The notes under the pieces were generated by a model, which had not been told where the DNA came from, did not search any database, and saw nothing but the letters and a program-made list of their open reading frames with translations. The translations under genes and the position numbers were made by a program. This document shows positions 25,267 through 36,637 of a stretch of DNA of 64,000 bases, in pieces. Every line of letters begins with the position of its first letter. The stretch's first letter is position 1. The stretch lies in assembly GCF_039534915.1 (NCBI RefSeq), contig NZ_BAAAWE010000001.1, forward strand, positions 6,138,001 to 6,202,000, read 5' to 3'. The DNA comes from Streptomyces roseofulvus. GTDB lineage: Bacteria > Actinomycetota > Actinomycetes > Streptomycetales > Streptomycetaceae.

Positions 25267-25285
25267 CTAACTTAGCCTTACCTTA
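25267..25285 (+). promoter_or_regulatory. Iron-box-like site (DmdR/IdeR family) upstream of acnA
   Basis: The 19-mer from 25267 fits the DmdR1/IdeR consensus TTAGGTTAGSCTMACCTWA (as I recall it) at about 15 of 19 positions, including the central TTAG.CT and the right half ACCTTA. It lies 67 bp before the aconitase start. Iron control of an iron-sulfur enzyme gene is sensible. Not tested. Confidence 0.5.
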
Positions 25286-25352
25286 GCGGATCGGCGAGGA
25301 GCCGTGGCGGCAGCATGACGGTAGTACGCGCACATTGATGAAGGAGACTGTC

Positions 25353-28067
<2,715 letters not shown>

Positions 28068-28106
28068 GCACAGTCGCGGCTGACCCCGCTGATCCGGTAG
28101 CAAGCG

Positions 28107-28147
28107 GGAAGGGCCCCGCTCCTCGTCACGAGGAGCGGGGCCCTTCC
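28107..28147. terminator. Strong intrinsic terminator after acnA
   Basis: 19-bp perfect stem (28107-28125 with 28129-28147) around a TCA loop, 39 bp after the acnA stop codon and 15 bp from the end of the convergent FG-GAP gene. Confidence 0.9.
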
Positions 28148-28162
28148 GTCTCTCCGGAGAGA

Positions 28163-29110
28163 TCAGAACATCATGCGGAAGCCGTTCCAGCCCGACGTGC
28201 CGATCTTCGTGCGGGTGGTGTACGGCGAGGTCGAGCTGCCCTTGCCCTTGTACAGCCACAGCGCGCCGGCGCCGTCGCGGGCGACCAGGTCCGCGCGGCC
28301 GTCGCCGGTCAGGTCACCGGGGGAGAACAGCAGGTTGTACGTGTTCCAGCCGGAGCCGACCCGGGTCCGGGTGGTGAACGGCGCCCGGTAGTTGCCGGTG
28401 CCCTTGTACAGCCACAGGATGCCGTTCCGGTCGCGGGCCACGACGTCGGCGCGGCCGTCGCCGGTCACGTCGCCCTTGCCGGCGATCTGGGTGTACGCGT
28501 TCCACCCGGAGCCGACGCGGTAGCGCTGGGTCAGCGAGGCGTTGCCGTTGCCCAGGTAGTGCCAGAGCACGCCGTAGGAGTCGCGGGCCAGCACGTCGTC
28601 CGGGGCGCCGCCACCGGTGTTGCCGGCCGAGACGACCTTGTTGTAGATGTTCCAGCCGCCGCCGAGGTCCCGGACCGGGCCGTCGCTGGCGTAGTGCAGC
28701 CGACCGCCGGTGGTGACGGCGTACCAGCCGTCGGAGTGGTACCAGTCGCCTTCCAGACGCCCGTCGGTGTCCGCCTGGTTCATGTGCTTGTAGTTCACCC
28801 AGCCGGTGCCGGAGAGGCCGGCGATGCGCTGGATGGCGCCCCCGCCGACGGGGGTGTAGCCGACGACGTCGCCGTTGCTGTGCACGCCGTAGAGGTTGTT
28901 GAGCGCCGCCGGGGCGGCCGCGGCGGCCGCGGAGGTCGCCGAGGCGGCACTCGCGGAGCCCGCGAGGTCCGCCTGCTGCGCGGGCTTGAACGTCGGGCCC
29001 GGCTCCGCCGCCACGGCGGCCGTCGTGGTGCCCACCAGGGCGGCGGTCAGCGCGGCGACCGTGACACGGGCGAGCACGCCCGTGCGGTTCAGGCCAGAAG
29101 TCTTGGCCAC
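28163..29110 (-). CDS. Secreted FG-GAP/VCBS repeat protein with tachylectin-like N-terminal region
   Basis: 315 residues from a GTG at 29110 behind GGAG. A signal peptide covers the first ~35 residues: KTSGLNR, a hydrophobic core VTVAALTAALVG, then a cleavage-like AVAAEP. An Ala-rich linker follows. Residues ~70-200 resemble tachylectin-type propeller blades (LYGVHSNGDVVGYTP, DVLARDSYGVLWHYLGNG). Two FG-GAP calcium-type repeats then appear: KGDVTGDGRADVVARDRNG and SPGDLTGDGRADLVARDGAG. These domains usually bind carbohydrate or form extracellular propellers. No catalytic domain is attached. The gene converges on acnA at the shared terminator. Confidence 0.88.
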   Translation of the reverse strand: MAKTSGLNRTGVLARVTVAALTAALVGTTTAAVAAEPGPTFKPAQQADLAGSASAASATSAAAAAAPAALNNLYGVHSNGDVVGYTPVGGGAIQRIAGLSGTGWVNYKHMNQADTDGRLEGDWYHSDGWYAVTTGGRLHYASDGPVRDLGGGWNIYNKVVSAGNTGGGAPDDVLARDSYGVLWHYLGNGNASLTQRYRVGSGWNAYTQIAGKGDVTGDGRADVVARDRNGILWLYKGTGNYRAPFTTRTRVGSGWNTYNLLFSPGDLTGDGRADLVARDGAGALWLYKGKGSSTSPYTTRTKIGTSGWNGFRMMF

Positions 29111-29627
29111 GTAAATCTCCAGATCCGTATCGAGAACAGGACAGTACGGACGGCCACCGAACTCGGCCCGGTTCGGCGGGATTTCCCCCGTTTCCACCCA
29201 CCCGGCGGCGAGTCCGTACATGACAGGAAGACGGCGCCCGCGCCCCTCCGGTTCCAGCCACACCGCAACTTCTCCCGGGTCCCGTCCGCTTCGCCGGATT
29301 TCGAATGGACCATTCATCTTCTGAAGGCGTTACGGAGGGATGCGCTCCGGCTCGGCGGGGCAGGCTTGCCGCGGAGGGGGCCGGGAAATCCCCGAGGTCT
29401 CAACTCGGGAAAGAAGCCTGACGAATGCTGCTTTCGATCTTGCTCCGGTCGAGGGAAGTGGACTATACCTGTCGGCGTCCAGCCCGTCGGAATCCTCCGG
29501 CGACGGCCCGACGCCTGCACGACCCAGCTTCAAATGACCGCGGTGGCGGGGCCCTTCGCCGGTGGCGAGACGAAGTACGGGCGACCGGCACACCGCCTGA
29601 GTCCTGAATGAAGGCGAGGACTTGAGC
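29111..29627. other. 517-bp divergent intergenic region, FG-GAP gene / ngcE
   Basis: No supported gene. It should hold both promoters. The only recognisable element is a DasR-like site at 29457-29472. Confidence 0.6.
29457..29472. promoter_or_regulatory. DasR-like responsive element upstream of ngcE
   Basis: The 16-mer AGTGGACTATACCTGT agrees with the dre consensus AGTGGTCTAGACCACT at 12 of 16 positions. It lies 155 bp before ngcE, a chitobiose/GlcNAc transporter gene of the kind DasR controls. Confidence 0.4.
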
Positions 29628-31076
29628 ATGGGATCCACCTCCGCCCACTCGAACGAGGGCGGCCTCGGCCGTCGTGATCTGATCAAGCGTTCCGCCGCTC
29701 TCGGTCTGGTCTCCGTGCCGGCCATGGGCTTCCTTTCCGCCTGCGCGAGCGGCGGCGGAAAGACCAACGACAAGGTCGAGAAGGGCGTCAAGTCCGACAA
29801 GAACCCGCTCGGGGTCAATGAGACGGCCGAGCTCGATTTCGTCCTTTTCGACGGCGGATTCGGCCAGCAGTACGCCAAGGACGCGATCAAGCTCTACGAG
29901 CAGGCGCACCCCCAGGCCAAGGTCAAGTTCACCCCGACGCAGAAGATCACCACGGAGCTCCAGCCGCGGTTCAACGGCGGCACCCCGCCGGACCTCATCG
30001 ACAACTCCGGCGCCGAGCAGATGGACATGGGCGTCCTCGTCGGCCAGAAGCAGCTCACCGACCTGACCCCGCTGCTCGACGCGCCCTCCGTCGACGACCC
30101 GTCGAAGAAGGTCCGCGACACCCTGCGCCCCGGCATCATCGAGATGGGCCAGTTCGACGGCGAGCCCTGCTGGATGCTCAACTACGCCTACACCGTCTAC
30201 GGCGTGTGGTACTCGCAGAAGGCGCTGGACTCGCTGGACGCCAAGTACCCCGAGACCTGGGACGAGATGCTGGCCCTCTGCGAGAAGGCCAAGAAGAAGG
30301 GCATCGCGCCCTGGACGTACGCGGGCAAGCACCCGTACTACATCCCCTTCTCGCTCTACCCGATGATCGGCAAGGTCGGCGGCCGCGAGGTCCTCGACGC
30401 CATCGACAACCTGGAGCCGAAGGCCTGGGAGCACCCCGCCGTCAAGGCGTGCTTCGAGGCGTACTACGAGCTCTACAAGAAGGGGTACATCCTCCAGGGC
30501 ACCCCCGGCCTCGACCACATCCAGTCGCAGACCGCCTGGACCGAGGGCAAGGCGCTGTTCATCCCGAACGGCTCCTGGGTCGAGAACGAGGCCGCCAAGA
30601 CCATGCCGGCCGACTTCGGCCTGGCGGTCTCCGCGCCGACCGGCCTGGACTCCTCCGACAAGATGCCGTTCGGCACCCTGTGGGCGGCCGGCGGCGAGCC
30701 CTTCATCGTCCCGGCGAAGGCGAAGAACCCCGAGGGCGCCATGGAGCAGCTGCGCATCATGCTCAGCGAGGCCTCCTCCAAGAACTTCACCCAGTCCGTG
30801 AAGTCGCTCAGCGCGCTCAACGGCGGCACGGACGGCATCGAGCTGTCCCCGGGCCTCAAGTCCGGTGTCGCGGCCCTGGAGAAGGCCGGCGCCAACGTCG
30901 TCAACCCGCGCCTCCAGGACTGGTACGTGGCCCTCCAGAAGGAGAAGATCGGCGTCGCCGGCATCGGCGAGATGATGGCGGGCCGCGCCACTCCGGCCGA
31001 GACGATCAAGAAGATCCAGAAGTTCGCCGACGACGCGGCCAAGGACCCGAACATCAAGCACTACAAGCACCAGTGA
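29628..31076 (+). CDS. ngcE: Sugar ABC transporter binding lipoprotein, NgcE type
   Basis: 482 residues. ATG at 29628 sits 7 nt after GAGGA; a TTG six bases upstream is an alternative. The N-terminus is a twin-arginine lipoprotein signal: GRRDLIKRS (R15, R16), hydrophobic stretch, lipobox LSAC with Cys39. The rest is a family-1 solute-binding protein of usual length. The locus and order (binding protein, two permeases, then a ROK regulator) match S. coelicolor SCO6005-6007, reported as NgcEFG and taking up N,N'-diacetylchitobiose with modest affinity. There is no ATPase gene in the operon; such systems normally share MsiK. The mature protein acts at the outer face of the membrane. Confidence 0.88.
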   Translation: MGSTSAHSNEGGLGRRDLIKRSAALGLVSVPAMGFLSACASGGGKTNDKVEKGVKSDKNPLGVNETAELDFVLFDGGFGQQYAKDAIKLYEQAHPQAKVKFTPTQKITTELQPRFNGGTPPDLIDNSGAEQMDMGVLVGQKQLTDLTPLLDAPSVDDPSKKVRDTLRPGIIEMGQFDGEPCWMLNYAYTVYGVWYSQKALDSLDAKYPETWDEMLALCEKAKKKGIAPWTYAGKHPYYIPFSLYPMIGKVGGREVLDAIDNLEPKAWEHPAVKACFEAYYELYKKGYILQGTPGLDHIQSQTAWTEGKALFIPNGSWVENEAAKTMPADFGLAVSAPTGLDSSDKMPFGTLWAAGGEPFIVPAKAKNPEGAMEQLRIMLSEASSKNFTQSVKSLSALNGGTDGIELSPGLKSGVAALEKAGANVVNPRLQDWYVALQKEKIGVAGIGEMMAGRATPAETIKKIQKFADDAAKDPNIKHYKHQ

Positions 31077-31083
31077 CAGCCGT

Positions 31084-31150
31084 GCCGGGGCCCCTTCCCG
31101 CCGACCGGGAGCGGGCCCCGGCCCCTCGGCGCGCGGCGCCGCGGCGCGCC
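31084..31150 (+). terminator. Two hairpins between ngcE and ngcF
   Basis: First hairpin: 10-bp arms 31084-31093 and 31113-31122, with an inner TCCCG/CGGGA pairing. Second: GGCGCGC (31128-31134) with GCGCGCC (31144-31150). They probably stabilise or partly terminate the transcript after the binding-protein gene, giving more ngcE than permease mRNA. Confidence 0.6.
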
Positions 31151-31178
31151 CTTCGCCGGAGATCGGGGTCGGTTAGGA

Positions 31179-32108
31179 ATGCAGCACGGCAAGTACCGTT
31201 TCATCGTGGGGTTCCTGGCGGTCCCCCTGGCGCTGTACGCGCTCTTCGTCATCTGGCCGTTCATCCAGTCCATCTACTACTCGCTCACGGACTGGACCGG
31301 CCTGAGTCCCGAATTCGGGTTCGTCGGACTCGACAACTACACCCGGCTGTTCCAGGACGAGATCTTCTGGAAGTCGCTCCAGCACAGTCTGACCTTCGCG
31401 GTCGTCCTTCCGCTGGTGACGGTCGGATTCGCGCTCTTCCTGGCGTTCATGCTGAATGTCGGCGGCCGGCGGAGGAAGGGGGCGGCGGTCACCGGTGTGC
31501 GCGGCTCCTCGTTCTACAAGATCGTCTACTTCTTCCCGCAGGTGCTGTCCATCGTCATCGTGGCGCTGCTCTTCCAGTTCGCGTACAACCCGAACAGCGG
31601 GGCCATCAATTCGTTCCTGAAGGCGGTCGGTCTCGGCGCCATCCAGCCGGACTGGCTCGGTGACCCGGATCTCGCCCTGATCTGCGTGATGGTGGTTCTC
31701 GTCTGGTCCACCGTCGGCTTCTTCGTGGTCCTCTTCTCGGCGGGCATGGCGTCCATTCCGCGCGATTTCTACGAGGCCGCGCTGCTCGACGGCGCCAGCC
31801 GCTTCACCACCTTCTTCCGCATCACCCTCCCGCTGCTCTGGGACACCGTGCAGTCGGGCTGGATCTACATGGGCATCCTCGCGCTCGGCGCGGAGTCCTT
31901 CGCGGTCGTGCAGATCATGACCGTCGGCCCCAACGGCGGCGGGCCCGACTACTCGACCATCGTCATGCCGCTGTACGTGTACCAGAAGGCGTTCCGGGAC
32001 GGTCAGGCCGCCTACGCCACGACCATCGGTGTCGCGCTCCTCCTCGTCACGCTCGCCTTCGCCGCGGTCGTGATGAAGCTGGGCCGGCGCGAGCGGCTGG
32101 AGTTCTGA
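31179..32108 (+). CDS. ngcF: Sugar ABC transporter permease, NgcF type
   Basis: 309 residues, MalF-like inner-membrane permease with about six membrane spans: first span FIVGFLAVPLALYALFVIWPF, then the characteristic IQSIYYSLTDW loop. The EAA motif that contacts the ATPase is YEAALLDGASRFTTFFRITLP (about residues 198-218). It forms the transmembrane channel with NgcG and receives sugar from NgcE. The ATG at 31179 has only AGGA immediately upstream, so initiation may be weak. The stop codon overlaps the start of ngcG by one base. Confidence 0.9.
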   Translation: MQHGKYRFIVGFLAVPLALYALFVIWPFIQSIYYSLTDWTGLSPEFGFVGLDNYTRLFQDEIFWKSLQHSLTFAVVLPLVTVGFALFLAFMLNVGGRRRKGAAVTGVRGSSFYKIVYFFPQVLSIVIVALLFQFAYNPNSGAINSFLKAVGLGAIQPDWLGDPDLALICVMVVLVWSTVGFFVVLFSAGMASIPRDFYEAALLDGASRFTTFFRITLPLLWDTVQSGWIYMGILALGAESFAVVQIMTVGPNGGGPDYSTIVMPLYVYQKAFRDGQAAYATTIGVALLLVTLAFAAVVMKLGRRERLEF

Positions 32109-33040
32109 TGAAGACCACCGACACCCCGCCCACCGGCGACGCGCAGATCCCCGCCCCCCGGGCGGGCCAGGGCCCCGAGGTCAGGAAGGTCGCCGCCCCC
32201 GCGGGGGAGAAGCGCGAGGGCGCCGTCCTCAACGTCTTCTCGCACGGCGTCCTGATCATCTGGGCGATCATGGTGGTGCTGCCGCTGCTCTGGGCGGTCA
32301 TGACCTCCTTCAAGGCCGACCGGGCGATCTTCACCTCGCCGTGGTCGCTGCCGGACACCCTGCACTTCGAGAACTGGTCGCGCGCCTGGACCCAGGCGCA
32401 CATGAGCGACTACTTCCTCAACACGATCCTGGTGGTCGGCGGTTCGCTGGCCGGCACCCTGCTCTTCGGCTCGATGGCGGCGTACGTGCTGGCCCGCTTC
32501 GAGTTCCCCGGGAACCGCTTCCTCTACTTCCTCTTCATCGGGGGGATGAGCTTCCCGATCATCCTGGCGCTGGTGCCGCTCTTCTACGTGATGCAGAACA
32601 TGGCCCTGCTGAACACCGTGCACGGCCTGATCCTGGTCTACATCGCGTACTCGCTGCCCTTCACCGTCTTCTTCCTGACCGCCTTCTTCCGGACGCTGCC
32701 GACCTCGGTGGCGGAGGCGGCCTTCATCGACGGGGCCTCGCACACCCGCACCTTCTTCCAGGTGATGCTGCCGATGGCCAAGCCGGGCCTGATCAGCGTG
32801 GGCATCTTCAACTTCCTGGGCCAGTGGAACCAGTACCTGCTGCCGACGGTGCTCAACACCGACCCGGAGAACAAGGTGCTCTCCCAGGGCCTGGTGCAGC
32901 TCGCGGTCAGCCAGGGCTACAAGGGCGACTGGTCCGGGCTCTTCGCCGGCCTGGTGATGGCGATGCTGCCGGTGCTCGCCGCGTACATCGTCTTCCAGCG
33001 GCAGGTGGTGGCGGGACTCACGGCCGGCGCCGTCAAGTAG
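32108..33040 (+). CDS. ngcG: Sugar ABC transporter permease, NgcG type
   Basis: 310 residues, MalG-like permease. A ~45-residue cytosolic N-terminus rich in Pro, Ala and charged residues precedes the first span (VFSHGVLIIWAIMVVLPLLWAVM). The EAA loop is AEAAFIDGASHTRTFFQVMLP. Its start codon shares a base with the ngcF stop (TGATG), so the two permeases are made together. The operon ends here, with a strong hairpin 37 bp downstream. Confidence 0.9.
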   Translation: MKTTDTPPTGDAQIPAPRAGQGPEVRKVAAPAGEKREGAVLNVFSHGVLIIWAIMVVLPLLWAVMTSFKADRAIFTSPWSLPDTLHFENWSRAWTQAHMSDYFLNTILVVGGSLAGTLLFGSMAAYVLARFEFPGNRFLYFLFIGGMSFPIILALVPLFYVMQNMALLNTVHGLILVYIAYSLPFTVFFLTAFFRTLPTSVAEAAFIDGASHTRTFFQVMLPMAKPGLISVGIFNFLGQWNQYLLPTVLNTDPENKVLSQGLVQLAVSQGYKGDWSGLFAGLVMAMLPVLAAYIVFQRQVVAGLTAGAVK

Positions 33041-33076
33041 GAGAAAAGGCGCCCCGGAAGGGGGAGAGCGCTCTCA

Positions 33077-33106
33077 GGCCCCCGCGCGCTTCGGCGCGCG
33101 GGGGCC
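33077..33106 (+). terminator. Intrinsic terminator after ngcG
   Basis: 13-bp perfect stem (33077-33089 with 33094-33106) capped by a stable TTCG tetraloop, between ngcG and rok7B7. Confidence 0.9.
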
Positions 33107-33200
33107 TTCGCCTGTCTCCGCGCGCCCCCTGGGGTGCTCCGGGTCTTGACGGAAGCGAAGGCGAAAGCGTCCCCTTAGAGTTCACATGTTGGAGAAAACG

Positions 33201-34439
33201 GTGGGAGTGAGAGAGTCGATGGAGACTCCGGGGTCGCAGACGTCGCTGCACAGGGCCAATCTGGAGCGGGTCGTGCGGGCGGTGCGGATGGCCGGTTCGC
33301 TGACCCAGGCGGAGATCGCCCGGGCGACGGGACTGTCGGCGGCGACCGTCTCCAACATCGTCCGCGAGCTCAAGGACGGCGGCACGGTCGAGGTCACCCC
33401 GACCTCGGCGGGCGGCCGCCGGGCCCGCAGCGTCTCCCTCTCCGGCGACGCCGGCATCGTCATCGGCGTCGACTTCGGCCACACCCACCTGCGGGTCGCG
33501 GTCGGCAACCTCGCCCACCAGGTGCTCGCCGAGGAGGCCGAACCGCTCGACGTGGACGCCTCCGCCGCGGAGGGCTTCGACCGGGCGGAACAGCTGGTCA
33601 ACCGGCTGATCGAGGCCACCGGCATCGGCCGCGACAAGGTGATCGGCGTCGGTCTCGGCGTCCCCGGCCCCATCGACGTCTCCTCCGGCACGCTCGGCTC
33701 GACGTCGATCCTGCCGGGCTGGAGCGGCATCAACCCCGCCGAGGAGCTCTCCGCCCGGCTCGGGGTCCCCGTCCACGTCGACAACGACGCCAACCTGGGC
33801 GCGCTCGGCGAGCTGGTGTGGGGGAGCGGCCGGGGCGTGAAGGACCTGGCGTACATCAAGGTGGCGAGCGGTGTGGGCGCCGGGCTGGTGATCGACGGGC
33901 GGGTCTACCGGGGGCCGGGCGGCACGGCCGGCGAGATCGGCCACATCACCCTGGACGAGTCGGGCCCGGTCTGCCGGTGCGGCAACCGCGGCTGCCTGGA
34001 GACCTTCACCGCCGCCCGGTACGTGCTGCCGCTGCTCCAGCCCAGCCACGGGCCGGACCTCACCATGGAGCGGGTGGTGCAGCTGGCCCGCGAGGGCGAC
34101 CCGGGCTGCCGGCGGGTCATCGCCGACGTCGGGCGCCACATCGGCAGCGGCATCGCCAACCTCTGCAATCTCCTGAACCCGAGCCGGGTCGTGCTGGGCG
34201 GCGACCTCGCCGAGGCCGGCGAGCTGGTGCTCGCCCCCATCCGGGACTCGGTCGGCCGCTACGCGATCCCCAGCGCCGCCCGCCAGCTCTCCCTGGTCCA
34301 GGGGGCGCTGGGCGGCCGCGCCGAGGTGCTGGGCGCGCTGGCGCTGGTGCTGAGTGAGATGGGGGACGCGACCCTGCTGGCGGGAACGGAGAGTGCTCAG
34401 CCGACCACGCTGCCGGTATCGGTGCCCGCCTTCACTTAG
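33201..34439 (+). CDS. rok7B7: ROK-family transcriptional regulator Rok7B7
   Basis: 412 residues from a GTG at 33201, 7 nt after GGAG; ATG at 33186 is in frame but lacks a site. The N-terminal winged helix-turn-helix is seen in LTQAEIARATGLSAATVSNIVREL (the recognition helix is SAATVSNIVREL). The sugar-kinase-like ROK domain follows: GVDFGHTHLRVAVG, GVGLGVPGPID, GGTAGEIGHI, and the zinc motif CRCGNRGCLE. Position between the NgcEFG and XylFGH operons is the same as SCO6008 in S. coelicolor. There Rok7B7 links carbon source, xylose transport and development. It probably represses xylFGH here. Confidence 0.92.
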   Translation: MGVRESMETPGSQTSLHRANLERVVRAVRMAGSLTQAEIARATGLSAATVSNIVRELKDGGTVEVTPTSAGGRRARSVSLSGDAGIVIGVDFGHTHLRVAVGNLAHQVLAEEAEPLDVDASAAEGFDRAEQLVNRLIEATGIGRDKVIGVGLGVPGPIDVSSGTLGSTSILPGWSGINPAEELSARLGVPVHVDNDANLGALGELVWGSGRGVKDLAYIKVASGVGAGLVIDGRVYRGPGGTAGEIGHITLDESGPVCRCGNRGCLETFTAARYVLPLLQPSHGPDLTMERVVQLAREGDPGCRRVIADVGRHIGSGIANLCNLLNPSRVVLGGDLAEAGELVLAPIRDSVGRYAIPSAARQLSLVQGALGGRAEVLGALALVLSEMGDATLLAGTESAQPTTLPVSVPAFT

Positions 34440-34463
34440 AGAACGATAACCACCGTTGTCATC

Positions 34464-34488
34464 TCGTTAAGTTTTCACTTCTTGACGA
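34464..34488. promoter_or_regulatory. Imperfect inverted repeat TCGTTAA-N11-TTGACGA upstream of xylF
   Basis: Arms 34464-34470 and 34482-34488 match in 6 of 7 positions. It lies about 75 bp before xylF and just after rok7B7, a suitable place for a ROK operator. Assignment is by position. Confidence 0.35.
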
Positions 34489-34495
34489 CGGTGTT

Positions 34496-34528
34496 GCGGC
34501 CGAGTTGACTTCGTGACACCTCGGCCGC
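34496..34528. repeat. Inverted repeat in the xylF leader
   Basis: Perfect 9-bp arms GCGGCCGAG (34496-34504) and complement (34520-34528) with a 15-nt loop, ending 33 bp before the xylF start. Could be an operator or a leader hairpin. Confidence 0.4.
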
Positions 34529-34561
34529 ACCGTCGCGGCCTCGTCAGGGAGGCAACCCCAC

Positions 34562-35626
34562 ATGAACGCAATGACTCGTCGTGTCGTCATAGGCTCGGCC
34601 GCGGTCTCGATGGCCCTCGCGCTCTCCGCCTGTGGCCAGGCCGGCGGCGGTGACGGCGAGGACAAGGGCAGCTCGACCAAGATCGGTCTGCTCCTCCCGG
34701 AGAACAAGACCGCGCGGTACGAGGCCCTGGACAAGCCGCAGTTCGAGAAGGCCGTCAAGGACGCCTGCGGCGACTGCGAGGTCGTGTACAACAACGCCGT
34801 CGCCGACGTCGTCAAGCAGAAGCAGCAGTTCGACCAGCTCATCGCCGACGGCGTGAAGGTCATCGCGCTCGACCCGGTCGACTCCGCCAAGGCCGCCGGC
34901 TGGGTCAAGGAGGCGCAGGGCAAGGGCGTCAAGGTCGTCGCGTACGACCGCGCGATCGAGGGCGCCGACGCCTACGTCAGCCACGACAACAACAAGGTCG
35001 GCGAGCTCCAGGGCCAGGCCCTGCTCTCCGCCCTCGGCGCCAAGGCCGCCACCGCCCAGATCGTCATGATCAACGGCGACGAGAAGGACCCGAACGCCGG
35101 TCTGTTCAAGAAGGGCGCCCACACCGCCCTCGACGGCAAGGTCGGCAAGATCGCCTACGAGGCGTCCGGCGAGTGGGACCCGAAGGTCGCGGGCGAGAAG
35201 ATGGCCGCCGCCATCTCCTCCGTCGGCAAGGACAAGATCGGCGCCGTCTACTCCGCCAACGACGGCATGGCGGGCGGCATCATCACCTCCCTGGAGAACG
35301 CCGGCATCAAGGGCATCCCGGTCGGCGGCCAGGACGCCGAGGTCGCGGGCATCCAGCGCATCGTCGCCGGCACCCAGACCTTCACCATCTACAAGTCGCC
35401 GCTCCAGCTGGCCCCCGAGGCCGCCAAGTTCTCGGTCAACCTGCTCAAGGGCAAGGACCTCGGCGCCCAGGGCGAGACCGACGGCGTGAAGTCCACCCTC
35501 TTCGCCCCGGTGGTCGTCGACAAGACCAACATCCAGTCCACGGTGATCAAGGACGGCATCTACGCCGCCGCCGACATCTGCTCCGCGGACCTCGCCGCCA
35601 AGTGCGCCGAGCTGGGCATCAAGTAA
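34562..35626 (+). CDS. xylF: Xylose-type ABC transporter binding lipoprotein XylF
   Basis: 354 residues, ATG behind GGGAGGCAAC. A lipoprotein signal ends in the lipobox LSAC (Cys24). The periplasmic-binding-protein-like domain of the ribose/xylose group follows: KIGLLLPENKTARYEALDKP, ADGVKVIALDPVDS, YDRAI, SHDNNKVGELQG, and NDGMAGGII in the C-terminal lobe. In S. coelicolor the orthologue is needed for xylose uptake. The order xylF-xylG-xylH is kept. A hairpin separates it from xylG. Confidence 0.93.
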   Translation: MNAMTRRVVIGSAAVSMALALSACGQAGGGDGEDKGSSTKIGLLLPENKTARYEALDKPQFEKAVKDACGDCEVVYNNAVADVVKQKQQFDQLIADGVKVIALDPVDSAKAAGWVKEAQGKGVKVVAYDRAIEGADAYVSHDNNKVGELQGQALLSALGAKAATAQIVMINGDEKDPNAGLFKKGAHTALDGKVGKIAYEASGEWDPKVAGEKMAAAISSVGKDKIGAVYSANDGMAGGIITSLENAGIKGIPVGGQDAEVAGIQRIVAGTQTFTIYKSPLQLAPEAAKFSVNLLKGKDLGAQGETDGVKSTLFAPVVVDKTNIQSTVIKDGIYAAADICSADLAAKCAELGIK

Positions 35627-35633
35627 GGCCCCC

Positions 35634-35653
35634 GGGCCCGGACTTCCGGGCCC
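35634..35653 (+). terminator. Hairpin between xylF and xylG
   Basis: GGGCCCGGA (35634-35642) pairs with TCCGGGCCC (35645-35653), 7 bp after the xylF stop codon. Like the ngcE-ngcF hairpins it probably lowers downstream expression. Confidence 0.55.
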
Positions 35654-35857
35654 GACCCGCCCGCCGGGGGCGTCAGGCCCCGGCAGGGCGCGGAACGCGC
35701 TCCCGAGCCGCGGTTCCGCCCTCGACCCGTCCGGCCCCGGCCGACCCAGACCCCGCTGTCGGTCCGGGGCCGGACGAGCACAGCCCCCCTCGAACTCGGC
35801 GCCGCACGGCGCGACATGCCGCCGCCCACCGCACGGGCGGCGAAGGAGTTGGTTCAC

Positions 35858-36637
35858 GTGTCCCAGACGCCTGTCCTGGCGTTGCGCGGGATCTTCAAGC
35901 GATTCGGAGCGGTCCAGGTCCTCTCCGGTGTCGACCTCGAAGTCCACGCCGGTGAGGTCGTCGCCCTCGTCGGCGACAACGGCGCCGGAAAGTCCACCCT
36001 GGTCAAGACGATCGCCGGCGTCCACCCGATCGACGAGGGCGTCATCGAGTGGGAGGGCCGCCCGGTCGAGATCTCCCGCCCGCAGGACTCCCAGCACCTC
36101 GGCGTGGCGACCGTCTACCAGGACCTCGCCCTCTGCGACAACCTCGACGTCGTCGCCAACCTCTTCCTCGGCCGCGAGCTCAAGAAGGGCGGCGTCCTCG
36201 ACGAGGTCGCCATGGAGAAGCGCGCCAAGGACCTGCTCTCCACCCTCTCCATCCGCATCCCCAGCGTGCGGATCCCCGTCGCCGCCCTCTCCGGCGGCCA
36301 GCGCCAGGTCGTCGCGATCGCCCGCGCCCTGGTCGGCGACCCCAAGATCGTGATCCTGGACGAGCCCACCGCCGCCCTCGGCGTCGAGCAGACCGCCCAG
36401 GTCCTCGACCTGGTCGAGCGGCTGCGCGAGCAGGGCCTCGGCGTCATCCTCATCAGCCACAACATGGCCGACGTCAAGGCGGTCGCCGACACCGTCGCCG
36501 TCCTGCGCCTCGGCCGCAACAACGGCACCTTCCCGGTCGCCACCACCACGCACGAAGAGATCATCGCCGCGATCACCGGTGCCACGGACAACGCCGTGAC
36601 CCGCCGGCAGGCCCGCACCGCGGAGGTAGCCCAGTGA
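35858..36637 (+). CDS. xylG: Xylose-type ABC transporter ATPase XylG (single domain)
   Basis: 259 residues from a GTG at 35858, 9 nt after AAGGAG. One ABC domain only: Walker A GDNGAGKST (39-47), signature LSGGQRQVV (about 143-151), Walker B IVILDEPTAAL (about 162-172) and the switch histidine ILISHN. E. coli XylG carries two such domains in ~510 residues, so here two copies must pair as a homodimer, the usual actinobacterial form. It energises XylH. Its stop codon overlaps the xylH start (GTGA). Confidence 0.93.
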   Translation: MSQTPVLALRGIFKRFGAVQVLSGVDLEVHAGEVVALVGDNGAGKSTLVKTIAGVHPIDEGVIEWEGRPVEISRPQDSQHLGVATVYQDLALCDNLDVVANLFLGRELKKGGVLDEVAMEKRAKDLLSTLSIRIPSVRIPVAALSGGQRQVVAIARALVGDPKIVILDEPTAALGVEQTAQVLDLVERLREQGLGVILISHNMADVKAVADTVAVLRLGRNNGTFPVATTTHEEIIAAITGATDNAVTRRQARTAEVAQ

